Of a stretch of 20,421 bases of DNA, positions 5,612 through 10,875 are shown piece after piece. The stretch lies in the IMG/VR virus record IMGVR_UViG_3300025426_000145, positions 1 through 20,421 of that record, one strand, 5' to 3'. The DNA is from a virus. How positions within the stretch are numbered: position 1 is the first letter of the stretch; every line of letters starts with the position of its first letter. A model generated the notes under the pieces. It did not search any database. It saw only the letters and a list, made by a program, of their open reading frames with translations, and had not been told where the DNA came from. Both the position numbers and the translations under genes were made by a program.

Positions 5612-5701
5612 ATGAAAACATTTATAGAAGCACTTATATTAGGTACGTTAATGTTTGTTATTCCATTAGCTGTATGGATTATCAAGACTGGTGGTCTGTA
5701 A
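5612..5701 (+). CDS. 29-aa single-pass membrane peptide
   Basis: An ATG at 5612 opens a 29-codon frame: a short N-terminus (M-K-T-F-I-E), one hydrophobic helix over about residues 7-24, then K-T-G-G-L. It ends with TAATG, the ATG of which starts the next gene, so the two are translationally coupled. The upstream sequence (GAAGAAAGAGAAAG) is purine-rich but lacks a strong GGAG. It is the first gene of the rightward operon. The hydrophobic pattern and exact coupling argue that it is real. Function is unknown; early phage membrane peptides may act on host envelope enzymes or on superinfection, which is speculation here. Confidence 0.6.
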   Translation: MKTFIEALILGTLMFVIPLAVWIIKTGGL

Positions 5702-6009
5702 TGTACGACCAATATTTAAAATCTAATTACGATGCTTGGCTTACTAATGACGATTCTGAATACGTTGATGAAGATGCATTTGAAGAACGAGTCAAAGATT
5801 TGTTGTATCACAATGATGACTATAACTGCTGTTTATTTGAAAACTTTAGTGAAGACATTTATTCAGCAACAGCAGAGCAGGCACAATCTATTGAAGAATA
5901 CTTGCAAAACAAAGACTTTGAGAAACTAGGCCGTTTGTTATGGTGCATATCAATGGAATCTCGTGAGAAGTTTGCAAGAATACAAGCTGAAAAAGAAATG
6001 GACAATTAA
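5701..6009 (+). CDS. Acidic 102-aa early protein, function unknown
   Basis: No family is recognised. The start is the ATG at 5701 (M-Y-D-Q-Y-L), which shares a base with the previous stop (TAATG). A longer in-frame TTG reading from 5593 would run through the promoter-proximal leader and the membrane peptide, so I rejected it. The protein is strongly acidic: I count about 26 Asp/Glu against about 10 Lys/Arg, with clusters around residues 17-30 and 39-52, plus a helical C-terminal part (E-K-L-G-R-L-L-W). It has no membrane segment. Its stop abuts the annealing-protein start with no gap. Small acidic early proteins can be DNA mimics that block host nucleases or polymerase, but nothing here proves that. 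Confidence 0.8.
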   Translation: MYDQYLKSNYDAWLTNDDSEYVDEDAFEERVKDLLYHNDDYNCCLFENFSEDIYSATAEQAQSIEEYLQNKDFEKLGRLLWCISMESREKFARIQAEKEMDN

Positions 6010-6594
6010 ATGAACTTTGTGAAAGAACTAGAAAAAATGGATAAACGTAAAACTTTTAGTGAGTTGCGTCAAATTAACGTCAATGAGTTTACAGAACGTA
6101 AAGGCAATCTAACGTATTTGTCTTGGACTTATGGCTTAGACATTCTATTGCAAAATGATTCTACGGCTACATGGAAGTTTTTAGAACCAATGGTTTATAA
6201 CGAAACTATGATGGTGCGTACAGAAGTTACAGCTTTAGGTAAAACTTTAGAAATGCAATTACCTGTAATGGACAATCGTAATAACGCAATCAAGAATCCA
6301 GATGCTCGTAAAATTTCGGACTCACAGATGCGTTGCTTGGCTAAAAATATTGCTTGCTTTGGTATTGGTTTATATATTTATGCTGGATCTGATTTGCCAT
6401 CGGATGCTATTGATGAAGAAAAACCTGACATGACAGATTTAACAATACATTGGTTAGACAATATTAACGAATGTTTAGACATGGATACTCTTAAATCAGC
6501 ATATGGCCAAGCATATAAAGAACTTAGTAAAAACAAAGAAGCTATTGCTAAGATTAGTGCAGCTAAAGATAAAAGAAAGGCAGAATTACTATGA
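6010..6594 (+). CDS. Single-strand annealing protein, DUF1071/Sak3 type
   Basis: A 194-aa protein matching the DUF1071 family, phage single-strand annealing proteins grouped as Sak3-type. The features seen are an N-terminal N-V-N-E-F-T-E-R-K (23-31), L-T-Y-L-S-W (34-39), P-V-M-D-N-R-N-N-A-I-K-N-P-D-A (85-99), and an M-R-C-L-A-K block (107-112) ending in L-Y-I-Y-A-G-S-D-L-P (121-130). The C-terminal 55 residues are a charged helical tail. Such proteins anneal complementary strands made by an exonuclease, here the YqaJ-type gene four genes downstream. It starts directly at the previous stop and overlaps the next gene by ATGA. It would drive recombination-dependent replication or repair of the phage genome. 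Confidence 0.85.
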   Translation: MNFVKELEKMDKRKTFSELRQINVNEFTERKGNLTYLSWTYGLDILLQNDSTATWKFLEPMVYNETMMVRTEVTALGKTLEMQLPVMDNRNNAIKNPDARKISDSQMRCLAKNIACFGIGLYIYAGSDLPSDAIDEEKPDMTDLTIHWLDNINECLDMDTLKSAYGQAYKELSKNKEAIAKISAAKDKRKAELL

Positions 6595-6776
6595 AAGCAT
6601 TTCCATTATCAAATGAAAAAAATTATGGTCAAGATGGCATGGATTTAAGAGATTACTTTGCAGGACAAATAATTGTAGGATTTCTATCTAATCCTAAAAC
6701 TGACTATTCAAGTAGATTGATTTCTAAATTATCTTTTGAATTAGCAGATGAAATGATGAAAGCGAGAGAACTATGA
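6591..6776 (+). CDS. Small 61-aa conserved-type phage protein
   Basis: A short soluble protein with G-M-D-L-R-D-Y-F-A (16-24) and a C-terminal helix ending A-D-E-M-M-K-A-R-E-L. This pattern is familiar from small early proteins of many phages of Gram-negative bacteria, but as far as I know no function is assigned. ATGA overlaps join it to both the annealing protein and the next gene, so it is translated as part of the recombination operon. Confidence 0.8.
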   Translation: MKAFPLSNEKNYGQDGMDLRDYFAGQIIVGFLSNPKTDYSSRLISKLSFELADEMMKAREL

Positions 6777-6970
6777 CTGACGCACAATTAAAAGAATTAG
6801 CTGACCTTAGAGTTGCTATTCAAGATTTAAAATATCAACTTATTCATAAACATCGTGAATTATCAGATGCAGAGATTATATCTTGTATGGATAAAGTTGA
6901 TCCTGATATTAATGACATGATTGAATTTGCTAGAAAAGTATTAAGAAAGGCAAGAAATGACAGCAAATGA
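6773..6970 (+). CDS. Small 65-aa helical protein, function unknown
   Basis: Almost wholly helical and charged (L-K-E-L-A-D-L-R-V-A-I-Q-D-L-K near the N-terminus, K-V-L-R-K-A-R near the C-terminus) with coiled-coil-like heptads at about 4-33. It overlaps the genes before (4 bases) and after (14 bases). No domain is recognised. It may be an accessory of the exonuclease/annealing pair or only a passenger of the operon. Confidence 0.75.
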   Translation: MTDAQLKELADLRVAIQDLKYQLIHKHRELSDAEIISCMDKVDPDINDMIEFARKVLRKARNDSK

Positions 6971-7259
6971 ACTAGCAGATGCAATTGAAGATTGGGAATA
7001 TGAAATTGGTACTCAATTTTCTAAAAAAGTTGCCACTATGCTACGCCAACAAGCCGAAAAGATTGAAGAATTGAAAGCTGATGCAGAAAGATATAAGTAT
7101 TTAAGAAATTATTGCTATAAATTAAAGTATCCCAATAGCGATATTGATAGAGCAATGGAATTAAATTTTGTTGTTAGTGGAGTATGGGCTGATAACAAAA
7201 ATCCTGAAGTATTAGATGGTTTGATTGATTTTATGCATAAAGAGGCAAAAAATGACTGA
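6957..7259 (+). CDS. 100-aa phage protein with coiled-coil and A-E-R-Y-K-Y-L-R motif
   Basis: Residues about 22-52 form a helix (A-T-M-L-R-Q-Q-A-E-K-I-E-E-L) leading into A-E-R-Y-K-Y-L-R (43-50). The C-terminal half has W-A-D-N near 77-80 and ends with an acidic helix (L-D-G-L-I-D-F-M-H-K-E-A-K). This layout is common in phage early-region hypothetical proteins of unknown function. It overlaps the previous gene by 14 bases and the exonuclease by 8 bases (ATGACTGA). Confidence 0.78.
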   Translation: MTANELADAIEDWEYEIGTQFSKKVATMLRQQAEKIEELKADAERYKYLRNYCYKLKYPNSDIDRAMELNFVVSGVWADNKNPEVLDGLIDFMHKEAKND

Positions 7260-7866
7260 TATTATTCAAGGTACAGATGCCTGGCATCAACTCCGTTTAG
7301 GCAAGGTTACTGCTAGTCGAGTTGCTGACATTTTAGCCAAGACAAAGACTGGCACATCTGCTAGTCGAGGTAATTATCTTATCGAGCTTGCACTTCAGCG
7401 AGTTACAGGTAATATTGAACCAACATATATGAATGAGGCTATGCAATGGGGTACATCCACAGAACCACAGGCGAGAGTTGCTTATGAAGTTAAAACAGGT
7501 AATTTTGTTGATCAAATCGCTTTTATCGACCATGACGTTATATCTTGGTTCGGTTGCTCTCCTGATGGCCTTGTCAATAGTGATGGGCTTATTGAAATCA
7601 AGTGTCCTAACTCTGCTACACATTGGGCAACAATTAAGGATGGTAAACCACCAGCTAAATACGTTATACAAATGCAATCCCAAATGGCAGTAACGAATCG
7701 AGAATGGTGCGATTTTATCTCGTTTGATCCTCGTATGCCAGAACGTAGTCAGTTGTTTATTTGTCGTGTAGAACGTGATAAAACGATGATTGATGAAATA
7801 GAATCTGAAATAGTCAAGTTTTTAAGTGAAGTTGAAAGTGAAGTTAATTTAATGAAAGGAAGTTGA
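7252..7866 (+). CDS. YqaJ-type (lambda Exo-like) 5'-3' exonuclease
   Basis: A 204-aa PD-(D/E)xK nuclease of the YqaJ family. W-H-Q-L-R-L-G-K-V-T-A-S-R (11-23) is the N-terminal signature. The catalytic set is visible as E71 in W-G-T-S-T-E-P-Q-A-R, D105 in C-S-P-D-G, E115-x-K117 in I-E-I-K-C-P, and Q140/Q142 in Y-V-I-Q-M-Q. Lambda Exo degrades one strand of duplex ends and hands the other to its annealing partner, here the DUF1071 protein. I chose the ATG at 7252 (AAAGAGG about 5 bases upstream) rather than the in-frame ATG at 7225, which would overlap the previous gene by 35 bases without a good ribosome binding site. The length is normal for the family. Confidence 0.93.
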   Translation: MTDIIQGTDAWHQLRLGKVTASRVADILAKTKTGTSASRGNYLIELALQRVTGNIEPTYMNEAMQWGTSTEPQARVAYEVKTGNFVDQIAFIDHDVISWFGCSPDGLVNSDGLIEIKCPNSATHWATIKDGKPPAKYVIQMQSQMAVTNREWCDFISFDPRMPERSQLFICRVERDKTMIDEIESEIVKFLSEVESEVNLMKGS

Positions 7867-7867
7867 T

Positions 7868-8122
7868 ATGGGTATTAAATATTATGTAAAAGCAGCACTA
7901 TCTGAATACACAGATAAGGATGGTAAGTCCAAGAAAAAATATCAGTCAATAGGAGTTGTTATAGAAACCAAGAACGGCTTAATGTTAAAACTTGAGTCAT
8001 TACCATTACTATCGTTAAAAGACGGTTCTCTAATGGCTTATTTGAACGAACCAGAGGACAAGCCAAGTGGAGAATTTCCAGCAACTCTAGCTGATATTAA
8101 GGATGACTCTATTCCATTCTAG
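7868..8122 (+). CDS. 84-aa candidate DNA-binding protein with SSB-like acidic C-terminal tip
   Basis: A short beta-rich protein (K-Y-Y-V-K-A near the start, I-G-V-V-I-E-T-K-N-G-L-M-L-K-L-E about 28-43) with a lysine-rich loop (17-24). It ends with a flexible stretch and D-D-S-I-P-F. Bacterial SSB ends D-D-D-I-P-F, the peptide that recruits exonucleases, helicases and recombination proteins. The gene starts one base after the exonuclease stop with a strong AAAGGAAG ribosome binding site. Tip and position suggest a small phage ssDNA-binding protein or a mimic of the SSB tail. The N-terminal part is shorter than a full OB fold of cellular SSB, so the fold is uncertain. Confidence 0.7.
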   Translation: MGIKYYVKAALSEYTDKDGKSKKKYQSIGVVIETKNGLMLKLESLPLLSLKDGSLMAYLNEPEDKPSGEFPATLADIKDDSIPF

Positions 8123-8131
8123 GAGATTTCT

Positions 8132-8281
8132 ATGACACCATACAATACAGGTAAGGTCAAAATAGGTATTAACTATAAACCACGACCATATATTGAAACT
8201 GATCCTGATATGCTTAGACTACAAACAGCTTTACTGTCTAAAGGTATCTGGGATATATTTAAGAAATGGTTATCAAAATGA
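8132..8281 (+). CDS. 49-aa early protein, function unknown
   Basis: The ATG at 8132 is preceded by AGGAGA 5 bases upstream, a strong site, and the frame runs 49 codons (M-T-P-Y-N-T-G-K-V-K-I-G ... F-K-K-W-L-S-K). The N-terminal N-T-G-K-V-K-I-G-x-x-Y block followed by a P-R-P turn and L-L-R-L-type helix resembles short phage proteins that I recall as conserved but unassigned. The stop overlaps the next start (ATGA at 8278). It belongs to the end of the rightward operon. Confidence 0.7.
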   Translation: MTPYNTGKVKIGINYKPRPYIETDPDMLRLQTALLSKGIWDIFKKWLSK

Positions 8282-8457
8282 GAACGGTTATTAACGTAGC
8301 CGTTATTTTTTCTCTATTGGTGTGTTTATTTATTATTTCTTTAACTGAATTAGAAAGATACCAAATTAAAAAAGATTGTGGACTCATGGAAATAAGTCCT
8401 GATTTCACACCAAAAAAACGTCAAATGTGTAGAATGATTCGTGGATCAGTTAAATAG
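8278..8457 (+). CDS. 59-aa membrane-anchored protein with two cysteines
   Basis: The start is taken as the ATG at 8278, which forms ATGA with the previous stop; the ATG at 8266 (four residues longer) is possible. Residues about 4-25 are one hydrophobic helix (V-I-N-V-A-V-I-F-S-L-L-V), either an anchor or an uncleaved signal. The rest is a short polar domain with two cysteines (D-C-G-L and Q-M-C-R) that could pair in the periplasm. It is the last gene of the rightward operon. No family with known function is recognised. Confidence 0.68.
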   Translation: MRTVINVAVIFSLLVCLFIISLTELERYQIKKDCGLMEISPDFTPKKRQMCRMIRGSVK

Positions 8458-8469
8458 GCACTAGAGGAT

Positions 8470-8518
8470 GTTACAAGTAAGTTTTTTTCCTATTTTCCGA
8501 CTTACAGCTAGCAGTAAC
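8470..8518. terminator. Nested inverted repeats between convergent operons (possible bidirectional terminator)
   Basis: The 66-base gap between the ends of the rightward and leftward operons contains an inner stem GTAAGT (8477-8482) / ACTTAC (8500-8505), with a pyrimidine-rich loop holding T7 and T4 runs. Outside it lies GTTAC (8470-8474) / GTAAC (8514-8518). Stems are short with a long loop, so strength is doubtful, but the site is where a terminator for both operons would be expected. Confidence 0.35.
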
Positions 8519-8523
8519 CAAAT

Positions 8524-9114
8524 CTATGATCCACCTAATATCTTTTCTACATTTTGAATCTTTGCTATACGGTCATCCAGTCCTAGCAAACCACCATTGA
8601 TGCGTTGCGTCATGGTTTTATAATCACTAGCGTCTGCTGCCATATTTAAGTTCCGTTTATTCCAGTACCATCCAGCAGATAAACAAGCGTACTCTGGTTG
8701 CAACAGTAAATCAGGATTATTAATGGCATCCACTCCTGACGAATCACTAAACGATTTATAGTTATCACGGCCAGTCAATTGAATTAATCCACGACCATGA
8801 TACTTCCATCCATCACCATCTTCTAAATTGCCCATACGACCACCGTATATCTTGTTAGCAATCTTTTCTGGTGTATCAAATGGTAATGCACTCTCTACAG
8901 TAGGAAAACGGCTAGGAAACACAATATGAAGTCTATCAGGTTTGTAATGTAAGTTTTCTTCTAATACTTTAAAGTTACCAGATTCATGCTGACATTGACC
9001 AATAAAACTAGCTTGTCTTTTAGGAGTTGATATATCGTATTTAGCAAATACATCAATTAATGGTTGTAACCATTTTTCATCAAGTCCTATTGCTTTTAAT
9101 TGATCATTTGTCAT
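8524..9114 (-). CDS. GH19 (chitinase-like) endolysin
   Basis: A 196-aa glycoside hydrolase family 19 protein of the phage endolysin type, cutting glycan strands of peptidoglycan to release virions. The signature is Q-C-Q-H-E-S-G-N-F (40-48) with general-acid E44, a second glutamate pair in L-E-E-N-L-H-Y (51-57), and Y-H-G-R-G-L-I-Q-L-T-G-R (105-116) lining the cleft. It has no signal peptide or membrane anchor, so export needs the holin. It overlaps the upstream two-TM gene by 11 bases and has AGGCGA before its ATG. It is the last gene of the late operon. No separate binding domain is visible. The length is typical of the single-domain type. Confidence 0.93.
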   Translation of the reverse strand: MTNDQLKAIGLDEKWLQPLIDVFAKYDISTPKRQASFIGQCQHESGNFKVLEENLHYKPDRLHIVFPSRFPTVESALPFDTPEKIANKIYGGRMGNLEDGDGWKYHGRGLIQLTGRDNYKSFSDSSGVDAINNPDLLLQPEYACLSAGWYWNKRNLNMAADASDYKTMTQRINGGLLGLDDRIAKIQNVEKILGGS

Positions 9115-9316
9115 TGTCTTCGCCTATTTTGATTCCTGTAATTAAACCGATAAATCCACCGACAACAGTTTGAAATGCTGGGCCAATAATATCAAATACT
9201 TTTGTATCATCAACATTTGGATCTAATATGGCATAAATAAACATAAGTAACATAGCAACAATCACGCAAACCAATGCCCAAGATGCTATTAATAAAACGT
9301 GCTCTTTAGTATTCAT
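9104..9316 (-). CDS. 70-aa two-TM membrane protein in the lysis cassette
   Basis: Two hydrophobic segments are seen, about residues 7-31 and 44-63, separated by an acidic loop (D-P-N-V-D-D-T-K), with a charged tail (K-I-G-E-D-N-D-K). The second segment is glycine-rich (V-V-G-G-F-I-G-L-I-T-G-I). It overlaps the three-TM-type holin gene by ATGA and the endolysin by 11 bases. Size and place fit a second holin, an antiholin or a lysis modulator, but no motif decides between these. Confidence 0.75.
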   Translation of the reverse strand: MNTKEHVLLIASWALVCVIVAMLLMFIYAILDPNVDDTKVFDIIGPAFQTVVGGFIGLITGIKIGEDNDK

Positions 9317-9702
9317 TTTTTAGCCATTATCTTTTCTAATGTTCTGCCACCAAAATAAGCACTCATAATGAGCATACCCCATTGTCCAAGTAATTCAACA
9401 TATGCTTGATTGACGTTAATGTTCATCGCAGAGAATCCAGCAAATGTTGTATAGACTCCTAGAATGAATATAAGCGTCATAGGTCGAATATTTTTAGATA
9501 GCCAAGAGTCAGATGTCAAGTCAGCTTTCCAACGGTCTGATACGTTGTTTTGCTCGTTCATATCAGCTTGTAATTCAGCTAAATGTCCATCTTGTGCTAA
9601 TTTCTGTAAATCTAATTGTGCTTGTGCTTTTTGTGCAGGATCAGGAATAACCTTATCCAAGATTTTCATTCCTACACCTATAACGTCATCTATACCAAAC
9701 AT
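9313..9702 (-). CDS. Holin, GTA/3-TM holin superfamily type
   Basis: A 129-aa protein with an amphipathic, glutamine/alanine-rich N-terminal half (20-55), then D-R-W-K-A-D-L-T-S-D-S-W-L-S-K-N-I-R-P (56-74) and hydrophobic segments at about 76-92 and 101-117. It ends Y-F-G-G-R-T-L-E-K-I. The S-D-S-W-L-S-K-N-I-R-P and F-G-G-R-T-L-E-K motifs are characteristic of the phage/gene-transfer-agent 3-TM holin family. It would permeabilise the inner membrane so that the GH19 endolysin reaches the wall. AAAGGA lies 7 bases upstream of the ATG. It is separated from the endolysin by one small membrane gene. Confidence 0.87.
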   Translation of the reverse strand: MFGIDDVIGVGMKILDKVIPDPAQKAQAQLDLQKLAQDGHLAELQADMNEQNNVSDRWKADLTSDSWLSKNIRPMTLIFILGVYTTFAGFSAMNINVNQAYVELLGQWGMLIMSAYFGGRTLEKIMAKK

Positions 9703-9703
9703 A

Positions 9704-9781
9704 TCAGTCCTTTAATAGAATAATTAACATCATACAAATCAATGCAAATATTGTCCACCATTTGAATAAATCATCATCCAC
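9704..9781 (-). CDS. Possible 25-aa membrane peptide (GTG start)
   Basis: A GTG at 9781 opens a 25-codon frame: D-D-D-L-F-K-W-W, one hydrophobic helix (about 9-23, T-I-F-A-L-I-C-M-M-L-I-I-L-L), then K-D. AAGAAGGA lies 8 bases upstream. It overlaps the 55-aa gene by 8 bases and stops one base before the holin ATG, exactly filling an otherwise empty gap. This tiling and the clean transmembrane pattern support it; the non-ATG start and tiny size leave doubt. Confidence 0.45.
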   Translation of the reverse strand: MDDDLFKWWTIFALICMMLIILLKD

Positions 9782-9941
9782 GCACTATATCCTTCTTGGT
9801 TCGAACAATTACTTTATGTTCCACAGGAAACTTTACTTTAGGTTTCTTATGTAACTTTTCTTCAAAATGCAAATAACATACATTTGCCCAGATGAACAAC
9901 TCAATCAAATAAACAATGAACCAAATGGTTGCCCATGTCAT
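9774..9941 (-). CDS. 55-aa single-TM protein
   Basis: The ATG at 9941 overlaps the preceding stop as ATGA. Residues about 3-24 form a hydrophobic, tryptophan-rich helix (T-W-A-T-I-W-F-I-V-Y-L-I-E-L-F-I-W), followed by a strongly basic tail (K-L-H-K-K-P-K-V-K, then R-T-K-K). The tail is likely cytoplasmic by the positive-inside rule. There is no lipobox. It fits the small membrane genes around it and may act in lysis control or be a spanin-like component, which is undecided. Confidence 0.65.
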   Translation of the reverse strand: MTWATIWFIVYLIELFIWANVCYLHFEEKLHKKPKVKFPVEHKVIVRTKKDIVRG

Positions 9942-10384
9942 ACAAGATTAAAATAAAACAACAAACTGGTAACAATAAACGCTGCAAAAAAACACCAAAA
10001 CTGCACTCGTCTTACGTCTTCTAATTTATGACCGTAATACTTCTTACTTTCTAAATGTTCTTTTTCTACTACTTGCTTTAACTCTAAAACCTTGCTCCAT
10101 TCTTTTGCACCATACTTAGCTTTAAATTCTTTTTCAGCTTCGTTTTCTGCTTGAATGATGGCACTTTGATTCTGATACTCTTGGATAGCTCGATAGATCA
10201 TCGAGTTTTCCATTGCTTCTTCGTGAATCTTATGTTTTTTTCGTGCTTCTAATTCCTGTAATGCGACTTCTGTTCCATCTCGTTGTATGTTCTCAATGCT
10301 CTTGGTAAGTTTCTTTCCAGCTTGCCTAGTTTGTTCCAAACTATCTGCTAGAGAGCTTGCACCTTCAGCAATTGGATTAACCAT
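9938..10384 (-). CDS. 148-aa coiled-coil protein with C-terminal membrane anchor
   Basis: A long charged helical region (about 18-125) rich in Glu/Lys/Gln ends in a hydrophobic helix (about 128-147: V-Q-F-W-C-F-F-A-A-F-I-V-T-S-L-L-F-Y-F). This makes it a tail-anchored coiled-coil protein. Inner-membrane spanins have the opposite layout (N-terminal anchor), so a spanin role is doubtful. It could be a virion or lysis-associated membrane protein. Overlap by ATGA with the 55-aa gene, and a one-base gap from the preceding gene, place it firmly in the late operon. No family is recognised. Confidence 0.75.
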   Translation of the reverse strand: MVNPIAEGASSLADSLEQTRQAGKKLTKSIENIQRDGTEVALQELEARKKHKIHEEAMENSMIYRAIQEYQNQSAIIQAENEAEKEFKAKYGAKEWSKVLELKQVVEKEHLESKKYYGHKLEDVRRVQFWCFFAAFIVTSLLFYFNLV

Positions 10385-10385
10385 T

Positions 10386-10598
10386 TCATTTTGATATTAA
10401 ATGTTGAACAATATCGACAATCATGTCTTTACCAAAAAATACAGATATAATCACAGCGTATAAAAGATATTCAATACGTTGCATACGCTTAGATCCTTTA
10501 TCAAAAGAATCCAATATACCTTCGTAGCGTTCTGCACAAACGGCTTCATGCACAGACAAACGTTTATCATTTTCAGCAATTACAGCTTCCATATCCAT
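10386..10598 (-). CDS. 70-aa protein with amphipathic N-terminus and C-terminal TM (XhlA-like topology)
   Basis: The N-terminal half is charged and helical (H-E-A-V-C-A-E-R-Y-E-G-I, 17-28; then K-R-M-Q-R-I-E-Y-L-L), followed by one hydrophobic stretch (about 44-56). The topology recalls XhlA-type membrane-associated proteins that help holins, but the sequence is too short and unspecific to assign. A weak AAGG precedes the ATG; a second in-frame ATG two codons later is also possible. It lies between the two larger membrane genes of the cassette. Confidence 0.72.
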   Translation of the reverse strand: MDMEAVIAENDKRLSVHEAVCAERYEGILDSFDKGSKRMQRIEYLLYAVIISVFFGKDMIVDIVQHLISK

Positions 10599-10599
10599 A

Positions 10600-10875
10600 C
10601 TAAGCCTTCATAATCTTATAGTTTGAATAGATAATATATGTATAAACAACATCTAATATAGCAATAGCAATTAAAACATCCTTAACAAACCATCCAACAA
10701 CAACAGCAAATAGTTTATAAATAGCCAATGCAGGAATTAATCCAATTTTAGATATTCCAAACGCAACGACTGGATTAGCTTCATGTCCTTTGTTTATTGT
10801 TAAACATTTATAAGTAGTCCAAAAATCCAAGACTTGAAGAATAACAAATATAGCAAATAGTATGTAATTAATCAC
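10600..10875 (-). CDS. 91-aa multi-pass membrane protein, DUF5658-like
   Basis: Three or four hydrophobic segments are seen (about 2-18, 33-45, 47-63, 65-85). L-Q-V-L-D-F-W-T-T (13-21) is followed by G-H-E-A-N-P-V (30-36), the Asp/Thr and E-A-N-P pattern that I associate with DUF5658-type membrane proteins found in phages and bacteria. Function is unknown. It overlaps the tailspike gene by ATGA. Its place at the head of the small membrane-protein run suggests a link with lysis or the envelope. Confidence 0.72.
   Translation of the reverse strand: MINYILFAIFVILQVLDFWTTYKCLTINKGHEANPVVAFGISKIGLIPALAIYKLFAVVVGWFVKDVLIAIAILDVVYTYIIYSNYKIMKA

Noticed and set aside
5593-5700. TTG-started extension of the acidic 102-aa protein
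   Set aside because: The extension overlaps the 29-aa membrane-peptide frame, lacks a ribosome binding site, and the ATG at 5701 is placed by TAATG coupling.
5512-5712. Minus-strand 66-aa frame over the divergent promoter region
   Set aside because: It lies across the promoters and the small membrane-peptide gene, is low-complexity, and has no coupling to the Cro-like gene.
7333-7693. Reading frames on both strands inside the YqaJ exonuclease
   Set aside because: They are shadows of a gene with clear catalytic motifs in its own frame.
9464-9715. Plus-strand frame opposite the holin
   Set aside because: It has no ribosome binding site or neighbours on that strand, and the holin frame carries family motifs.
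9938-10384. Inner-membrane spanin (Rz-like) assignment for the coiled-coil protein
   Set aside because: Its membrane helix is at the C-terminus, opposite to Rz, and no embedded or adjacent lipobox protein was seen.
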